Notes: generated by a model not told the origin, from the sequence alone. A stretch of 64,000 nt of DNA from PMG-095 sp049324695 (GCA_049324695.1 JBMOMJ010000024.1:90231-154230), one strand, 5' to 3'. Counted from the stretch's first letter, positions 7,879-17,071 are shown. A program made the numbers and translations.

Positions 7879-9051
7879 GCCGAAGCTACACATTCCTGTT
7901 GAGCTTCTGGCTACTCGCTTGCACCGGCCGCGGTGAAGTGTTGAGCGCAAATCCGGATGGCAGCCCACCGCCGGTCGTACTGCAGCAAACTGATGCACGC
8001 CTCGCAACGGGGCAAGATCACGCTTGCGCCGTGCGCGCTGGGCAACTCTCGTGTTGGGGTCGCTCCGCCGACGGCCAACTCGGAGCACCGCTCGGGGGAG
8101 ATTCAGGGCCGCGCATCGTGCCGATCGGCTCCGTGCGCGCGCCCGCGGCTGGCAGCTCACACTCGTGCGCGCTCGATACGCAAGGCCGTGTGTACTGCTT
8201 CGGCGCCAATGATCGCGGACAACTCGGCACGGGCGACAGCGCAGCCAGCAATCCCACGCCGGTGCAGGTGATGTTACGCGCAGCTGCTGTGGATGTGAGA
8301 AGCGCATTCGATCATAGCTGCGCATTACTCAACGACGCGAGCTTGTGGTGTTGGGGATACAACTGGGAGGGGCAACTCGGCCTCGGCGACACGCATCCCG
8401 GCAATGACTTCCCCGAGCCAGTGCAAGTCGGCAGGGAGCGCGACTGGACCTTCGTTTCGACCGGCCAAGGCCACAGCTGCGGCATTCGTTCACCGGGCGC
8501 GCTCTACTGCTGGGGTCGCAACACCAGCTACCAAATTGGCCAGGGCAGCGCCGAACCACAACAACACCGCAGTCCCACACGCGTCGGCGTAGACAGTGAT
8601 TGGGTGGAGGGTGAGCGCCGGACAGAACAGCACCTGCGCGCGCAAACGCAACAACACCCTCTACTGCTGGGGCAGCCTCGACAGCGGCGTGCTCGCCATG
8701 GGCGACCTGATGCCGCGCACCACTCCGAGCCGCGTGCCCAGCTTCGAAGACTGGCTCCAGGTCAGTACCGAGACGTTCCACACCTGCGGGCTACGTCAGA
8801 ACGGCGAAATCTGGTGCGCGGGACGCAACACCGAAGGACAGCTCACTGGCAGCAACCTGCAAGACGCCGTCCCCAGCATGCAGCGGATGGGCTCTGACAG
8901 CGACTGGGTAGAAGTGCGCGCCGGACGCTTTTTCACCTGCGCGCGCAAGCGAAACGATTCGATTTGGTGCACCGGCGACAACGACGACGGAGAGATCTCC
9001 AGCGATTCCAGCGTGGATCGCAGCAACGTGCTACTCGAGCTCACGCTTTGA
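7875..9051 (+). pseudogene. RCC1-repeat lipoprotein, interrupted by a +1 frameshift
   Basis: The ATG at 7875 has a GGAGG ribosome site and starts a lipoprotein signal (MSRSYTFLLSFWLLAC). Regulator-of-chromosome-condensation-type repeats follow, each with the HxCA...LxCWGxNxxGQLG pattern, predicting a seven-bladed-like propeller on the cell surface. At 8609-8611 a GGG where GG is expected shifts the frame: the first frame reads DSDWVEGERRTEQ and loses homology, while the next frame resumes with the expected SAGQNSTCARKRNNTLYCWG and runs to 9051. A second, intact DSDWVEV copy downstream shows what the sequence should be. One extra G is either a real mutation or an assembly or sequencing error. 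The end overlaps the convergent DUF1552 gene by 11 bases. Confidence 0.8.
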
Positions 9052-10597
9052 GGAAGGGCAAATAGTCGCTCGCGATTTGGAAGTAGCGCGAGCTGGTGTT
9101 GCCGTAGTGTTTGGCGAACGGCGGCGTCCAACTCTCTTTGGTGATGAACGGAACGCCGTAGCCCTTGTGTCCCCAACGTTCGAATTCGCTCGGCGGCACA
9201 CCCATCGTTTGCAGCACCGTGGCGAGCCACTGGCTATACAAAAGCCCCAGGACCTGTTTCCCACCGGCACCCGGATCGTACTCGGAAGCGCTGTTTCCCG
9301 TGCGCCGATAGTCGCATAGCTGCCCAGTGCGCAGCCGCCCGCCCGCGCTCCCGAAGGTCACCACGGGAATCGAAACCGATCCGTGAGTTTCCATGCCGGA
9401 CTCTTGCGTCCACACCACTAAACTGTTGTCGAGAAAGCTGACGCCCGGAGTCTCCTCCACGTCCAGCCGAGCAACCATGTCGAGCAGCACCGTAGCAAAG
9501 AAGCGCTGGTACGAATCCACGAGCTTTTGCTGCTTGTCCGCTAGCTGCCACTGGTGAGCCACTTCCTGATGCCAGTCACCACCGTAGCCGACGAAACGCG
9601 AGGTATCGCCGTAACACAGGACCGCAATGCGGCTCGACCCGCACATGAAGGCCACCGCAGCCACTTCGTTGAACAACGCGAGCTGGCGCGCAGCGTCTTC
9701 CGGATTGTTGGCGTTGTGGCGACTGGCATCGTCGGTTGGCGCCGTCACGCTGCCACATGAATTGCTGCTGGTGCTGAGCTTGCGTTCGAGTTCGGCCAAG
9801 CGTGCGATGTGGTCGTCCAAGCGCCGTTTGTCGGCTGCGGACAGGCGTTTGTTGCTATTGCGCAGGCGCTTGTAGTTTTCGAGCACGCGATCGACGATTG
9901 GCATCCGCTGTGCTGCAGGCGTAGTCGGTGCGACGAAGATCTTCTTGAACAGTTCGAGCGAACTGTTCGCGCCGCGCACGTTTTGAATAGTGCTGGTCGG
10001 CTTGGCTGGATCCGAATAGTTCCAGCTCACCGGGCGGCTCGACATCACCAGCGCGCGCTCCCGAATAGCCGACAAATCGCTGTAGAACGACGGCGACCAG
10101 GCCATGATTTGGTCAATGGTCGGGCGAGGACTGCTTTGCACCGCGACGCCATCACTGCCGTTGCCGTCGTTGCGCGCGTAGTTGCCCAGGTGAAGCCCGG
10201 TGTTGTGCGCGATGTAAAACGGTACGTCGAGACCCCAAAGCACGTTCATCTTGGCGAGTCGCGCGGCTGTGAACACCCCCGCATCGGCGCGCAACACTGG
10301 GGAAAGCTGCGTCTGCCCGCTGCTGGTGGTGGCCACCAACTTGCCAGAGCGCACGTTGTGATCGGAGAACACACTCGCACTCTCCGTGAGTAACGAGGTC
10401 TTCGGAAACATGCTGGCTTCGAAGGCGCCGCCGTGCTCCGTGGTGACCCAATACAGGCGCGGGGGCCGAGTCAGCACTGGATCGGCGCCGTACGCCGTCT
10501 TGGTCAAGAGCGACGGTAAGATGGGCAGCGCCACCGCCGCGCCGCCCAGGCCGAGCAACATTTGGCGCCTCGAAACATCGATGACTCGTCGCGACAT
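9041..10597 (-). CDS. DUF1552 protein with Tat signal
   Basis: A 518-residue DUF1552 protein. It begins with a twin-arginine signal (SRRQMLLGLGGAAVALPILPSLL), so it is exported folded. Family signs include the early PRLYWVTTEHGGAFEASMFPK segment, the central DQIMAWSPSFYSDL and SRPVSWNYSDP segments, and VWTQESGMETHGSVSIPVVTFG near the C-terminus. DUF1552 proteins occur almost always beside DUF1592 proteins in planctomycetes and myxobacteria, and their biochemical role is unknown to me. Here it follows the DUF1592 gene by 9 bases and ends the sigma factor-FecR operon. The 3' end overlaps the convergent RCC1 gene. Confidence 0.92.
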   Translation of the reverse strand: MSRRVIDVSRRQMLLGLGGAAVALPILPSLLTKTAYGADPVLTRPPRLYWVTTEHGGAFEASMFPKTSLLTESASVFSDHNVRSGKLVATTSSGQTQLSPVLRADAGVFTAARLAKMNVLWGLDVPFYIAHNTGLHLGNYARNDGNGSDGVAVQSSPRPTIDQIMAWSPSFYSDLSAIRERALVMSSRPVSWNYSDPAKPTSTIQNVRGANSSLELFKKIFVAPTTPAAQRMPIVDRVLENYKRLRNSNKRLSAADKRRLDDHIARLAELERKLSTSSNSCGSVTAPTDDASRHNANNPEDAARQLALFNEVAAVAFMCGSSRIAVLCYGDTSRFVGYGGDWHQEVAHQWQLADKQQKLVDSYQRFFATVLLDMVARLDVEETPGVSFLDNSLVVWTQESGMETHGSVSIPVVTFGSAGGRLRTGQLCDYRRTGNSASEYDPGAGGKQVLGLLYSQWLATVLQTMGVPPSEFERWGHKGYGVPFITKESWTPPFAKHYGNTSSRYFQIASDYLPFLKA

Positions 10598-10606
10598 CGT
10601 TGACCT

Positions 10607-12526
10607 CTATTCGAACCGACGCTGCCGAAATGCTGGAGTGAGCACGCTGGCGTGCAGAATGTCGGCGAAGGCTGCGCCATCCCGGATCGCTTCGTGCGCC
10701 GCACGCAACGCGCAGCCATCGAGCGCGTCGTCTTCCCAGCGCGCGTAAGTGAAGCGGAAGAAGTTTCGCGACAGACACGCTTCCACCGCACCGCTCCCCG
10801 CTATCAACTGCATCAACTGGGCAGTCGACTGAACTTCGGTGCGATCGCCAACTCGCACCTGCGGTACACCGCTCACGTCGACGGGCCTCTCACCCGTGAG
10901 CTTGCCAGCCTCGTCGAACAAGCGTTCCATGCTGCGAAACCGCCCGAGTGCGTCGTAATTTTCGGTGGCGTAGCCGAGCGGATTGATGAGCTGCGTATGG
11001 CAACCAGCGCATACGCTCCCGGCAACTTCCGTCAGCGCCTCGACGCTCTCGCGCGTTGTCATACCTGGCTCGAGCACCGGCGGCTTGGCATTCGCTCCCG
11101 GCGGCGGAGGTGGAATGTCATTGCACAAGATGTTCTTGCGGATGAACACCCCCTTCATGATCGGCCGCGTGTTGGCGCTTCCGCTGGCCAGAAACAGCGC
11201 TCGCGTCAGGAGCCCTGGCCGTTGTCCTGTTGGAAGTGGTGGTGGCACGCTGGCTCCGTCCCACACCGGCGCGCCGTAGATCTTTGCGAGGCGCGCATCC
11301 CGCGCAAAAGATCGCTCACTTGCGAACCAACTCGCAACCGGAGCACTCTCGTTCCAGGTTTGAAAATCGAGCAGGGCGAGTGCGTCGTCCTGCATGGCCT
11401 TACGCAGGTTTGCGTTCGGCAAGTCGTCGCCAGCGAAAGCCTTGAACACGACGTCGCTGTTCTTGGCGTCGAGCGCCGGCAAGTCTTCCATTTTGGTCCA
11501 ATCCTGGAAGAACTCGTCCAAGGTGGTGTGCGCGCGCGGATCTGCAATCAGGCGCACTACCTGAGCTTCGTACACGGATGGCGTCAGTAAGCTCGCGTCC
11601 GCCGCAACCCGCGAGAGTTCGTCATCGGGCGGGCTCTGCCAGAGCTGGTACGCGAGACGCGACGCGAGTTCGTACGCTGATACGTCGTAAACTCCAGATT
11701 GCCCGGCGACCGCGGCACCACCGTGCTCCACGAAATATAGAAACTCCGGTGCCGTCAAAAAAATCGCGATCAGGTCCGCGTAGCTCGCGGCGCTGGCTGT
11801 CGTATCGGTCCCATATGCCGACTTGTAGAATGCGACGTCGTCGGACGTGAGCGGTCGTCGTAAGACTCGCGCACCGAACTTCGCAACGAAAGAGTCGAGA
11901 CAAGTGCCATCGTTGCTGCGATCGCTGTCGGTTGCACAAGTACCCACGACTTTGGAAAGCCGCGCAGCTGTCGTGAGCGCCGTTCCGGCGGCCACGGCGA
12001 CCTCGTACGTCGAGTCCACGTGAGCTTGTTGCAAGCTTTGGTCGAGCCGGCGATAGCTACCGTGCAGATCCTGCGGCACGATTTCACGGCGATCTTCGGG
12101 CAGCTCGGCGAGCGAAGCCGCGATTTCGTTGCTGACCGTGCGCGCGTCGTCGCCCAACACGCTCTTCAGAAGCTCCTGAAGTGTGTTGCGATACTGAGTC
12201 ATCGTTAGCCGGCGCAAAACCGCTTCGGGAGGCTTGGCATTGGCGTCGCAACTAAATTCCAGCGCGGGAGCTGACCCACCGTTGGCGTTGCCGTTGCCGC
12301 TGCCGCCGCTCGTGGTGTTGCCCGCCGTCATTCCTGCCATGCCGCCGCTCGTTGCGCTGTGCCCGCCCGAATTCACGGCATTCCCGCCGCCCGTCGCGGA
12401 TGTAGAATTTCCCTGCGAGTGCGTATTTTCAGGCGCCTCGATGCTCCCCGTGCACGCGCCGAGAAGCAGCCACGTGAAGGCGAGCCTTTGCGACGAGTTG
12501 CGCAAGCGCGAAAAGAGCGTGAGCAT
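10607..12526 (-). CDS. DUF1592/DUF1595/DUF1588/DUF1585 lipoprotein
   Basis: A 639-residue lipoprotein (MLTLFSRLRNSSQRLAFTWLLLGAC) with a Gly/Asn/Ser linker. It then shows the domain series of planctomycete-type proteins: an N-terminal DUF1587-like part (LRRLTMTQYRNTLQELL), DUF1595 (FGARVLRRPLTSDDVAFYK), DUF1592, DUF1588 with a c-type heme motif (CAGCHTQLINPLGYATENYDALG) and a DUF1585-like end. The CxxCH suggests an exported heme or redox protein; function is not established. An upstream GTG at 12559 is possible, but the ATG at 12526 gives a normal lipoprotein leader. It lies between the FecR/TPR gene and the DUF1552 gene in one operon. Confidence 0.9.
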   Translation of the reverse strand: MLTLFSRLRNSSQRLAFTWLLLGACTGSIEAPENTHSQGNSTSATGGGNAVNSGGHSATSGGMAGMTAGNTTSGGSGNGNANGGSAPALEFSCDANAKPPEAVLRRLTMTQYRNTLQELLKSVLGDDARTVSNEIAASLAELPEDRREIVPQDLHGSYRRLDQSLQQAHVDSTYEVAVAAGTALTTAARLSKVVGTCATDSDRSNDGTCLDSFVAKFGARVLRRPLTSDDVAFYKSAYGTDTTASAASYADLIAIFLTAPEFLYFVEHGGAAVAGQSGVYDVSAYELASRLAYQLWQSPPDDELSRVAADASLLTPSVYEAQVVRLIADPRAHTTLDEFFQDWTKMEDLPALDAKNSDVVFKAFAGDDLPNANLRKAMQDDALALLDFQTWNESAPVASWFASERSFARDARLAKIYGAPVWDGASVPPPLPTGQRPGLLTRALFLASGSANTRPIMKGVFIRKNILCNDIPPPPPGANAKPPVLEPGMTTRESVEALTEVAGSVCAGCHTQLINPLGYATENYDALGRFRSMERLFDEAGKLTGERPVDVSGVPQVRVGDRTEVQSTAQLMQLIAGSGAVEACLSRNFFRFTYARWEDDALDGCALRAAHEAIRDGAAFADILHASVLTPAFRQRRFE

Positions 12527-12567
12527 CGCCTCGAGTACGAGCCCCGAGGTGGGCTTCACGGTTCACT

Positions 12568-13707
12568 TCACGAGCCGCCGCACGCCTTCGCAACACGCTG
12601 ACGATGGACGCCGTTCGGATACTCTCGCAGGTAACGCTCGCGCGCACTGCTGCAGCGACTAACCTGGCCGAGCGACGCAGACGCCGTCACGATGCGTGCC
12701 AGCGCGTCTTCGCGAAAACCCGAACCCGGCGCGAGAGCCACGGCGCGCTCCAGAGCGCGCAGCGCGCCCGGAAGATCGCTCAAACGATCCATCCGCAAAC
12801 GACCGAGCTCGAAAGCAGCAAGGCCAGCGCGTGCATCACGCGGATAGGTGGAGAGAAAACTTTGATATGCCTGCGCTGCCTCAGCGGCGCGCCCCTCACG
12901 CCAGAGCCCGCTCGCTTGCTCGAATAACTCCTTGGCGCTCGCGGCGCGGGCCTCCGTCGCGTCGCTTGGCGCATCGCTGGGTTTCGAGCTCTTTCGACCA
13001 GCAACTGGCGCGGGATCAGCGCGCTCGGGTTCAGGCCCTGCCTGCTCTTCCGGCGAGGCGCTGACTTGCGGCGGTGGGAGCGAGGGCGCAGAACCCGTAG
13101 CGCTCGGCGTCTCCGTACGCGTGAGCTGACTCCAACCGTGCCCCGCTTCCACGCGCGTCACTTCGCCGCGCTCCCCCGGGCTGCGCACTTCGACCACGCC
13201 GCGCTCGACCTGCACCGCTACGCGCAAAGCCCCTTCGGCGCGCTCACGCGTGACCGAGAACATCGTGCCCACGACGCGCACTTCCACCCCACCTGCCATG
13301 ACCACGAACGATCGCCCCGGGCGATGTGTCACATCGCAAGCCAGGCGCCCCTGCTCCAACACCAGTTTCACCGCGGAGGCGCTGCGATCTTGCACTGCCA
13401 CTCGCGAGCTCGGATCGAGCGTGAGCTTGGAACCGTCCACCAGTGAAACCGACATGCGATCGGCAGCCGTTTCCAGCAACGCGCCTTCCCACACCGATGT
13501 CTGCGGAACCGCCTCGGTGCCACGGAAACGCACCACACCGACCAACACCGCTACCCCAAAAGCGGCAGTACCAACTACGAGCCAACGACCGTACCCACGC
13601 TTCGGCTGCTCGAGCCGCGCTGACACGCCACCCCACAGCCGCATGATGCGCGCTTCCGACACGTCCACCGGCACGTGGCGCGACCTATCGCTCGCCGGTT
13701 CGCTCAA
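12568..13707 (-). CDS. FecR-type anti-sigma-like protein with C-terminal TPR repeats
   Basis: A 379-residue membrane protein. A cytoplasmic N-terminus is followed by one membrane helix at about residues 41-62 (WLVVGTAAFGVAVLVGVV), then a periplasmic FecR domain at about residues 70-200 (DGSKLTLDPSSRVAV, GRSFVVMAGGVEVRVVGTMFSV, GVVEVRSPG). A Pro/Ser/Glu linker leads to TPR-like repeats at about 255-365 (AKELFEQASGLWREGRAAEAAQAYQSFL). The TTG start at 13707 is supported by a GGAGG six bases upstream, and it overlaps the sigma factor gene by 23 bases. By analogy with FecR it should relay a periplasmic signal to the sigma factor. No TonB-dependent receptor is near, and the TPRs may replace it as the sensing part. 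Confidence 0.88.
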   Translation of the reverse strand: MSEPASDRSRHVPVDVSEARIMRLWGGVSARLEQPKRGYGRWLVVGTAAFGVAVLVGVVRFRGTEAVPQTSVWEGALLETAADRMSVSLVDGSKLTLDPSSRVAVQDRSASAVKLVLEQGRLACDVTHRPGRSFVVMAGGVEVRVVGTMFSVTRERAEGALRVAVQVERGVVEVRSPGERGEVTRVEAGHGWSQLTRTETPSATGSAPSLPPPQVSASPEEQAGPEPERADPAPVAGRKSSKPSDAPSDATEARAASAKELFEQASGLWREGRAAEAAQAYQSFLSTYPRDARAGLAAFELGRLRMDRLSDLPGALRALERAVALAPGSGFREDALARIVTASASLGQVSRCSSARERYLREYPNGVHRQRVAKACGGS

Positions 13708-14395
13708 GCAAAGCCTCCGCGGCTTTCAACCGCCGCTTAACAGTCGACAGTGACAAGCCCATGTATTCCGCAATTTGCGGGATTTCTAGACCATCCACGC
13801 GGCGAAGCACCAACGCAATGCGTTGCTCGCTGGGAAGCTCCTCCACGATGGCGTAAACACGACGCAAAGCCACGCGCACTTCGGGAGGCGCCGAGGCAGA
13901 CGTCACCAAATCAGGATCGATGCCTTCCTTCGCCCGCAAGCCAAGCCGCGTGAGCAATCGGCGACGGCGCAGACGCTTGCCCACCGTGCGCACCACGATC
14001 GATCCCAGCCATGCAGCAAAGGCTTGCGGGTTCTGCAGTGAATCCAAACGTTGCAGCGCGTACACGAAGCTGTCTTGGACCACGTCGTCCACTTCGATGT
14101 CGCGCGGCAACAAGCGATAGGCTAGCCCCAGCGCCATGCGAGCGTGTCGCCGGAACAACGCCTCGCTCGCCCAGAGCTCTCCGGCTCGCGCGGCCACTAC
14201 CAGCGCGGCATCACTGGGACCTGCGCCGGACTTCGTGAGCGCTGCGCTCGGCGCGGGAGTCATGCGCGCGGCACCATCACCTTCCCGCGGCGACGCCCCG
14301 CTGCGCAAAGCCTCACTTTGCAACAGTGTGACGCCCGAGAATCGCGCAGGAAGTACCGCATGCATTGGTCGCGCCCCGTTGCCGGAGCCTTCCAA
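13685..14395 (-). CDS. ECF-type RNA polymerase sigma factor
   Basis: A 236-residue sigma-70 family protein. Sigma region 2 lies at about residues 75-140 (LFRRHARMALGLAYRLLPRDIEVDDVVQDSFVYALQ) and region 4 at about 175-232 (ELPSEQRIALVLRRVDGLEIPQIAEYMGLSLSTVKRRLKAAEALL). The TTG at 14395 is chosen because a perfect GGAGG sits six bases upstream; it gives a 40-residue low-complexity N-terminal extension, whereas ATG 14263 would give a more usual length but lacks a well-spaced site. It is followed by the FecR/TPR gene with a 23-base overlap and then by the DUF1592 and DUF1552 genes. The simplest reading is a sigma/anti-sigma switch controlling its own operon and probably other surface genes. Confidence 0.9.
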   Translation of the reverse strand: MEGSGNGARPMHAVLPARFSGVTLLQSEALRSGASPREGDGAARMTPAPSAALTKSGAGPSDAALVVAARAGELWASEALFRRHARMALGLAYRLLPRDIEVDDVVQDSFVYALQRLDSLQNPQAFAAWLGSIVVRTVGKRLRRRRLLTRLGLRAKEGIDPDLVTSASAPPEVRVALRRVYAIVEELPSEQRIALVLRRVDGLEIPQIAEYMGLSLSTVKRRLKAAEALLERTGER

Positions 14396-14536
14396 TACGT
14401 ACCTCCGTGGCCAGAGAAAGGGTCAGGGGCCCCAACCGAGCGCAATTACTGAATACTTACGCGACATTGTGGCATGTAGGTTACGAGCGCTTCCACGTCC
14501 TGCTCGCGCCTGGGACGCTGCTGCAATCGGGTCGGG

Positions 14537-15592
14537 CTAGGCGACCTCGCTATCGAGCACAGCGACGGCCGGGGCGCGAACCGGCGCCGAATGTGGTGCA
14601 CGCAGGGCAAAACCGGGCAAGAGCCCCTGCAGCGCCTCGAGTCGGGCTTTGCCACCCAACTTTCGCCGCGCGCGCTCCAGATGGGCGGCCACCGTCGAGA
14701 CTGCGAGGCCCAACGAATAGGCGATGAGCTTGTTGGAATAGCCCAATGCAGCGTACTCACACACGCGTCGTTCGCGTTCACTCAACGCACGCGCCTTGGC
14801 AAGCCGAGGCTCGTTCCGACATACGAGGAAGTAACACCTGCCATCGCGTTCGAAATCCTCAATCAGTGACCAGCGGCCGGAGCAGAGCGCTGACCACACA
14901 TCACTCGTCACCAATGCCTGCGTATAACGCGCCGGCGGAGTGCTTTCGAGCCGCGCCAACGCCTGGCACAGCAGCTCGCGTTGCAGGTCGGCATGCTTTC
15001 GGTGAGAGGTTCGCTCTCTACAACCTGACAGAGGCGACGCCGCTTGGGCACTAGCTTGCTCTGCACTCGTTAGCGCACTCAGCTGCTCTTGAAGACGAAG
15101 GCCGACGCTGAGGTGGGCACTAACTTGCCGCCACAAATGGCGCGTGCGAGGAGCGTACGGCCTACCTCGATTGACGACGCCGATAATCGCGCCTCGATGA
15201 GCCGGCCCTATCACATTGACGAACGCGGCGTCTTCCAAACCCAAGCGAGCCAGTGCATCGCCCATTCGTGGAAAGAGTGGCCGCAACGTACGTCGCGCAG
15301 TCGCGAACGCCGGCGTGCGCTGCGCGCAAAGAGAGAACAACGCTTGCTCGCACCAGCACGCTGGTTGCCGGAGAATTTCTTCCACCAAACCAGATGGAAG
15401 ATCGCACGTGTGCATTCCTTTCACACGAATGTCACCGGATTGGCCAGCGTCGTAGAAAATGCCCGCGCCGCCCAAGCCCTCGCCCATCACATCGACGAAC
15501 GCTTCAGTGACTTCCTGCAACCAAGCTAGCGCGGATTCCCTCGGACGATACGCCGCCTCGATCAGCGAGAGGACGTCGCGCGACGAATTCAT
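14537..15592 (-). CDS. LuxR-type transcriptional regulator
   Basis: A 351-residue regulator with a C-terminal LuxR/FixJ helix-turn-helix at about residues 270-325 (LSERERRVCEYAALGYSNKLIAYSLGLAVSTVAAHLERARRKLG). The N-terminal 200 residues look like a GAF-like sensor (FVDVMGEGLGGAGIFYDAG, AAFVNVIGPAHRGAIIGVVNRGR) but cannot be assigned with certainty. The start at 15592 is fixed by an ATGA overlap with the stop of the small LuxR-type gene upstream. Two helix-turn-helix proteins made from one transcript suggest they act together or in competition at related sites. Confidence 0.85.
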   Translation of the reverse strand: MNSSRDVLSLIEAAYRPRESALAWLQEVTEAFVDVMGEGLGGAGIFYDAGQSGDIRVKGMHTCDLPSGLVEEILRQPACWCEQALFSLCAQRTPAFATARRTLRPLFPRMGDALARLGLEDAAFVNVIGPAHRGAIIGVVNRGRPYAPRTRHLWRQVSAHLSVGLRLQEQLSALTSAEQASAQAASPLSGCRERTSHRKHADLQRELLCQALARLESTPPARYTQALVTSDVWSALCSGRWSLIEDFERDGRCYFLVCRNEPRLAKARALSERERRVCEYAALGYSNKLIAYSLGLAVSTVAAHLERARRKLGGKARLEALQGLLPGFALRAPHSAPVRAPAVAVLDSEVA

Positions 15593-15858
15593 GCCGGCCG
15601 GTCTTTCCACACCGTGCGCAGTGCGCGTCGGCCGCTGACACCTAACTTTTCGTAGACACGCGCAAGTTGGTTCGCAACCGTACTTGCCGAACACTGCCGC
15701 TGCTCGGCTATGGCCCGATTCGACAGGCCCTGCGTCGCGAGGCGCGCCACGTCACGCTCTGCGTCCGTCAATAACGTACGCGTCGCGTCGGGTGGGACAG
15801 GCAAGCTCACTAACATCAAGATCGGTCCCACTTCCGTTACACGCGCCTCACCTCGCAT
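15589..15858 (-). CDS. Small LuxR-type DNA-binding protein
   Basis: An 89-residue protein made of little more than a LuxR helix-turn-helix (LLTDAERDVARLATQGLSNRAIAEQRQCSASTVANQLARVYEKLGVSGRRAL, printed here in two parts of the domain: residues about 40-65 and 66-85). The ATG at 15858 has GGGAG four bases upstream; a TTG at 15909 would add 17 residues. It has no receiver or sensor domain, so it is a stand-alone DNA binder. It is coupled by ATGA to the longer LuxR-type regulator. The pair is divergent from the AraC gene at 16048, so it may control that AraC-secreted-protein unit; this is inference from position. Confidence 0.75.
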   Translation of the reverse strand: MRGEARVTEVGPILMLVSLPVPPDATRTLLTDAERDVARLATQGLSNRAIAEQRQCSASTVANQLARVYEKLGVSGRRALRTVWKDRPA

Positions 15859-16047
15859 CCGGCTCCCACTCACGCCGCGCAATGTACATCGCTCATCGAT
15901 CCAAGACAACCCTGAAGAAAGATGCTCGACAGACCACGATCCGCGAATGGCCTAGTCAAACTAACTATGGCTCGGCCCAGCGTGAGCTCGTAGAAACGCT
16001 TCGGGAAGGGACTCGACCTCGACGAGGACCGGGAGGACTGAGCCCGT

Positions 16048-16569
16048 ATGCGGGAAGCTGCGCGACTCACCAACGAGGCGGAGGAAGGCCTCGATTTCTG
16101 GCAACTCAACGTGCGCGCCAGCGGATATCGCGCGCGCTCGTTGGCCGAACGCGTAGGTGTCACACCGAGGCATTTGCAGCGCCTGTTCCAAGCGCGTTTC
16201 GGCATGGGGCCTCAAGCGTGGATCGACGACTACCGACTCGCGCTTGCGTTCAAAAGGCTAGAAAAAGGCCAGCCGGTGAAAGAGGTTGCCTACGATCTGC
16301 AGTTTCGACAGCCGTCGCATTTTTCGCGCAAGTTCAAGGAACGTTATGGTTATCCACCTTCGGAGTTGATCCCGAATGGACCTCGGCGGAGCAAGTCCCC
16401 AGCGTTACATTCGTTACATGCTTGCGAGGCGCTGCGGGAAGGTCGCTGCGGGATAAGCTTTGTCGCCGACAGCCAACTGACGGGCTGCTCGGCAGACTTC
16501 GTTGTCTGCCAAGGTCTCGCGCTCGGACCGACTTTCGCTTCGGGACCGTTTGGAGGCAATCATGATTAG
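16048..16569 (+). CDS. AraC-family transcriptional regulator
   Basis: A 173-residue protein with an AraC-type double helix-turn-helix at about residues 20-110. The first motif is RARSLAERVGVTPRHLQRLF, and the second is VKEVAYDLQFRQPSHFSRKF with the family ending ERYGYPPSEL. There is almost no N-terminal domain, so it is a short AraC protein like SoxS/MarA plus a 60-residue tail rich in Cys and Ser. The ATG at 16048 follows a GGGAGG at a longish 11-base distance. Its last 8 bases overlap the ATG region of the small secreted protein gene, suggesting co-translation. Confidence 0.85.
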   Translation: MREAARLTNEAEEGLDFWQLNVRASGYRARSLAERVGVTPRHLQRLFQARFGMGPQAWIDDYRLALAFKRLEKGQPVKEVAYDLQFRQPSHFSRKFKERYGYPPSELIPNGPRRSKSPALHSLHACEALREGRCGISFVADSQLTGCSADFVVCQGLALGPTFASGPFGGNHD

Positions 16570-16990
16570 AAGGTCGTTTAAGATCGCGACGGTGGCGTTG
16601 CTTGCCGTTGCTGGGCTGGTGTCGAGCGCTTCTGCCGCAAAGACCGAGTGGGCGTACCTCTTCGATGGGGCGAGCGGAAACAGGTACTGGGATTGTGTGT
16701 CGCGTCCACTCGATGCGGGTGGCTACGGTGCCGACAGTGCGGGCAACACGCTCTGCATTGCATCGCAGTACGTCACCGGGTCGTGGAAGGCTAATACCAG
16801 CGGCAACTGCGCGGGCGCGACGAAGCAGCGCGCCTTGCTGATGGGGAACTTCCTCGTTTATTGCGATTCCGGCTACACGGGCTGGACCACGCAAATCAAC
16901 TGCGCCAAGACGCTCGGCACGCGCCTGAATTCGACGGGCGCCGCCTGCGTGCAACGTACCCTGCGCGCTTACGCGCAAGGAACGCTGTGA
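16562..16990 (+). CDS. Small secreted Cys-containing protein
   Basis: A 142-residue exported protein with a clear signal peptide (MIRRSFKIATVALLAVAGLVSSASAA). The mature part of about 115 residues has six cysteines likely to form disulfides and many aromatic and Gly/Ser/Thr residues (YLFDGASGNRYWDC, NTSGNCAGATKQRALL, YCDSGYTGWTTQINC). No family recognised. The ribosome site GGAGG (16552-16556) is strong and the ATG lies inside the end of the AraC gene. Followed by a hairpin at 17011-17033. Its production appears tied to the AraC regulator. Confidence 0.75.
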   Translation: MIRRSFKIATVALLAVAGLVSSASAAKTEWAYLFDGASGNRYWDCVSRPLDAGGYGADSAGNTLCIASQYVTGSWKANTSGNCAGATKQRALLMGNFLVYCDSGYTGWTTQINCAKTLGTRLNSTGAACVQRTLRAYAQGTL

Positions 16991-17010
16991 TCTGAGCCGT
17001 CAGCCTGGAG

Positions 17011-17033
17011 GGGTCCGCTTGCGAGCGGATCCC
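17011..17033 (+). terminator. Hairpin after the secreted-protein gene
   Basis: GGGTCCGCT and AGCGGATCCC pair with one bulged base around a TGCG loop, 20 bases after the stop at 16990. There is no T-run, so factor-independent termination is uncertain. Confidence 0.4.
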
Positions 17034-17071
17034 TCACGGCATCTCACGAATGCTTCGAGAGTGAGGAGAGC

